Part shown: piece by piece, positions 5,686-6,837 of the stretch
Layout of the letters: each line of letters opens with the position of its first letter
How positions within the stretch are numbered: the stretch's first letter is position 1
NCBI GenBank assembly: GCA_012516015.1
Contig: JAAYXG010000372.1
Span: 1 to 6,837, forward strand
Direction: 5' to 3'
DNA: 6,837 bases
Source: Lysobacteraceae bacterium
GTDB taxonomy: Bacteria > Pseudomonadota > Gammaproteobacteria > Steroidobacterales > Steroidobacteraceae
Program-made: the position numbers and the translations under genes
The notes under the pieces: generated by a model
The model's database searches: none
What the model saw: only the letters and a program-made list of their open reading frames with translations
What the model was told of the DNA's origin: nothing

Positions 5686-6837
5686 GCGGTCGCCTCGAAA
5701 ATCTCGCGTCCGATCAGCATGCGCCGGATCTCGTTCGTTCCGGCGCCGATTTCGTACAGCTTGGCATCGCGCAACAAACGGCCGGTCGGATACTCGTTGA
5801 TGTAGCCGTTGCCGCCGAGCGCTTGAATCGCTTCGAGCGACATCCGCGTCGCCCGCTCCGAGGCCTGCAGGATGCAGCCGGCCGCATCGAAACGCGTGAT
5901 GCGGCCGCGATCGCACGCGGACGCGACGGCGTACACATACGCACGGCAAGCATTCATCGACGTGTACATGTCCGCGATCTTTCCTTGCATGAGCTGGAAC
6001 GTCCCGATCGGGCGGTTGAACTGCTTGCGCTCGTGCACGTAAGGCAACACGTTATCGAGGCACGCGCGCATGATGCCGAGCGGTCCGCCGGCAAGCACGA
6101 CTCGCTCGTAGTCGAGCCCGCTCATCAGCACTTCCGCGCCGAGGCCTTCCCTGTGCAGAACGTTTTCGGCCGGAACGCGACAGTTCTCGAACACGAGCTC
6201 ACACGTATCCGAGCCGCGCATGCCGAGCTTGTCGAGCTTCTGCGCGGCGCTGAAGCCGGGCATGCCCCGCTCGACGATGAATGCGGTGATGCCCCGTGCG
6301 CTCAGCTCCGGGTTGATGGTCGCGTACACGACGACGACGTCCGCCTCGGGCCCGTTCGTGATCCACATCTTCGTCCCGTTGAGCACGTAGTCGTCGCCGC
6401 GGCGCTCCGCGCGTGTTCTCATGCTCACGACGTCCGACCCCGAGCCCGGTTCGCTCATGGCGAGTGCGCCGACGTGCTCGCCGGAAATGAGCTTCGGCAG
6501 ATACTTCTGCTTCTGAGCCTGCGTTCCCCAGCGGCGAATCTGATTGACGCAGAGGTTCGAGTGCGCGCCGTAGGAGAGTCCCACCGAAGCGGATGCACGG
6601 CTGATCTCTTCCATCGCGACGACGTGCGCGAGATACCCGAGCCCGGCGCCGCCGAGCGACTCCTCGACGGTGATGCCGAGCAGGCCGAGCTCGCCCATCT
6701 GCGGCCACAGCTCGCGCGGAAAGCGATTCTCGCGATCGATGTCCGAGGCTAACGGCGCGATGCGATCTTGCGCGAAGTGCGCGACGCTCTCGCGCAGCGC
6801 GTCGATGTCTTCGCCCAATCCGAAGTCGAAATCTTCC
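5682..6837 (-). CDS. liuA: Isovaleryl-CoA dehydrogenase (5' end outside window)
   Basis: 384 codons plus stop are visible, and the frame is open to the right edge. By comparison with Pseudomonas LiuA (NFALGETIDML against [11 protein letters not shown]) only about four to six residues are missing. It oxidises isovaleryl-CoA to 3-methylcrotonyl-CoA with FAD and hands electrons to ETF. Acyl-CoA dehydrogenase signatures are [18 protein letters not shown] and [20 protein letters not shown]. The decisive residue is the catalytic glutamate. It sits in [13 protein letters not shown] (codon 6105-6107), the isovaleryl-CoA dehydrogenase position (E254 in human). The usual site in medium- and short-chain enzymes is glycine here ([11 protein letters not shown]). 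[25 protein letters not shown] is also typical of this subfamily. It overlaps liuB by four bases and is the first visible gene of the operon; any promoter or liuR regulator would lie to the right, outside the window. Confidence 0.97.
   Translation of the reverse strand, partial: EDFDFGLGEDIDALRESVAHFAQDRIAPLASDIDRENRFPRELWPQMGELGLLGITVEESLGGAGLGYLAHVVAMEEISRASASVGLSYGAHSNLCVNQIRRWGTQAQKQKYLPKLISGEHVGALAMSEPGSGSDVVSMRTRAERRGDDYVLNGTKMWITNGPEADVVVVYATINPELSARGITAFIVERGMPGFSAAQKLDKLGMRGSDTCELVFENCRVPAENVLHREGLGAEVLMSGLDYERVVLAGGPLGIMRACLDNVLPYVHERKQFNRPIGTFQLMQGKIADMYTSMNACRAYVYAVASACDRGRITRFDAAGCILQASERATRMSLEAIQALGGNGYINEYPTGRLLRDAKLYEIGAGTNEIRRMLIGREIFEATA

Noticed and set aside
4228..5805. 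Long open frame of 525 codons on the plus strand
   Set aside because: It lies wholly antisense to liuB and the end of liuA, is rich in Arg, Ala, His and Asp as expected from the reverse of a GC-rich gene, and shows no recognisable domain.
5823..6752. Open frame of 309 codons on the plus strand
   Set aside because: Antisense to liuA with composition typical of a mirror frame.
5682..6818. Start of liuA at the TTG at 6818
   Set aside because: The frame continues to the window edge with codons matching the LiuA N-terminus ([13 protein letters not shown]), so the true start lies outside the window.

Overview
This window comes from a fairly GC-rich proteobacterial chromosome, most likely gammaproteobacterial. 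The placement rests on a Pseudomonas-like leucine/isovalerate (liu) gene order, proteins that closely match remembered gammaproteobacterial LiuA, LiuB and LiuC, and a ZapE-type ATPase. The heptameric intergenic repeats recall what I remember of Xanthomonadales-like genomes, but that is memory, not a search. All six genes lie on the minus strand and are read from the right edge toward the left. No gap without a gene exceeds 200 bases.

Right half (6837 to 3269) is the leucine catabolic block. Isovaleryl-CoA dehydrogenase (liuA) lacks only its first few codons at the window edge. It overlaps the 3-methylcrotonyl-CoA carboxylase beta subunit (liuB) by an ATGA, and 26 bases further on comes methylglutaconyl-CoA hydratase (liuC). 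Together these cover isovaleryl-CoA to 3-hydroxy-3-methylglutaryl-CoA, except that the biotin-carrying alpha subunit of the carboxylase (liuD) is not in the window. In the Pseudomonas liu cluster it would follow liuC.

Middle (3164 to 583): the place of liuD is taken by an HSD10-type short-chain 3-hydroxyacyl-CoA dehydrogenase, which points to isoleucine and fatty-acid beta-oxidation. Next is the electron-transfer flavoprotein:ubiquinone oxidoreductase (ETF-QO), which takes electrons from acyl-CoA dehydrogenases such as LiuA, through ETF, to ubiquinone. The segment therefore joins branched-chain acyl-CoA oxidation to its respiratory outlet. Left edge (480 to 1): the first 160 codons of a zapE/AFG1-family ATPase, with both Walker motifs visible.

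The most unusual content is in the two intergenic regions on either side of ETF-QO. Each holds a pair of short tandem arrays of 7-base units facing each other, so each region can fold into a long hairpin. The unit differs between the loci (GAATCAC/GAGTCAC in one, RGGCTGG in the other), yet the architecture is the same: one four-unit array opposite one three-unit array, with one of them ending within a base of the upstream stop codon. A good sigma70-like promoter candidate lies between the second element and ETF-QO. I see no CRISPR, tRNA, rRNA, transposase or defence system.
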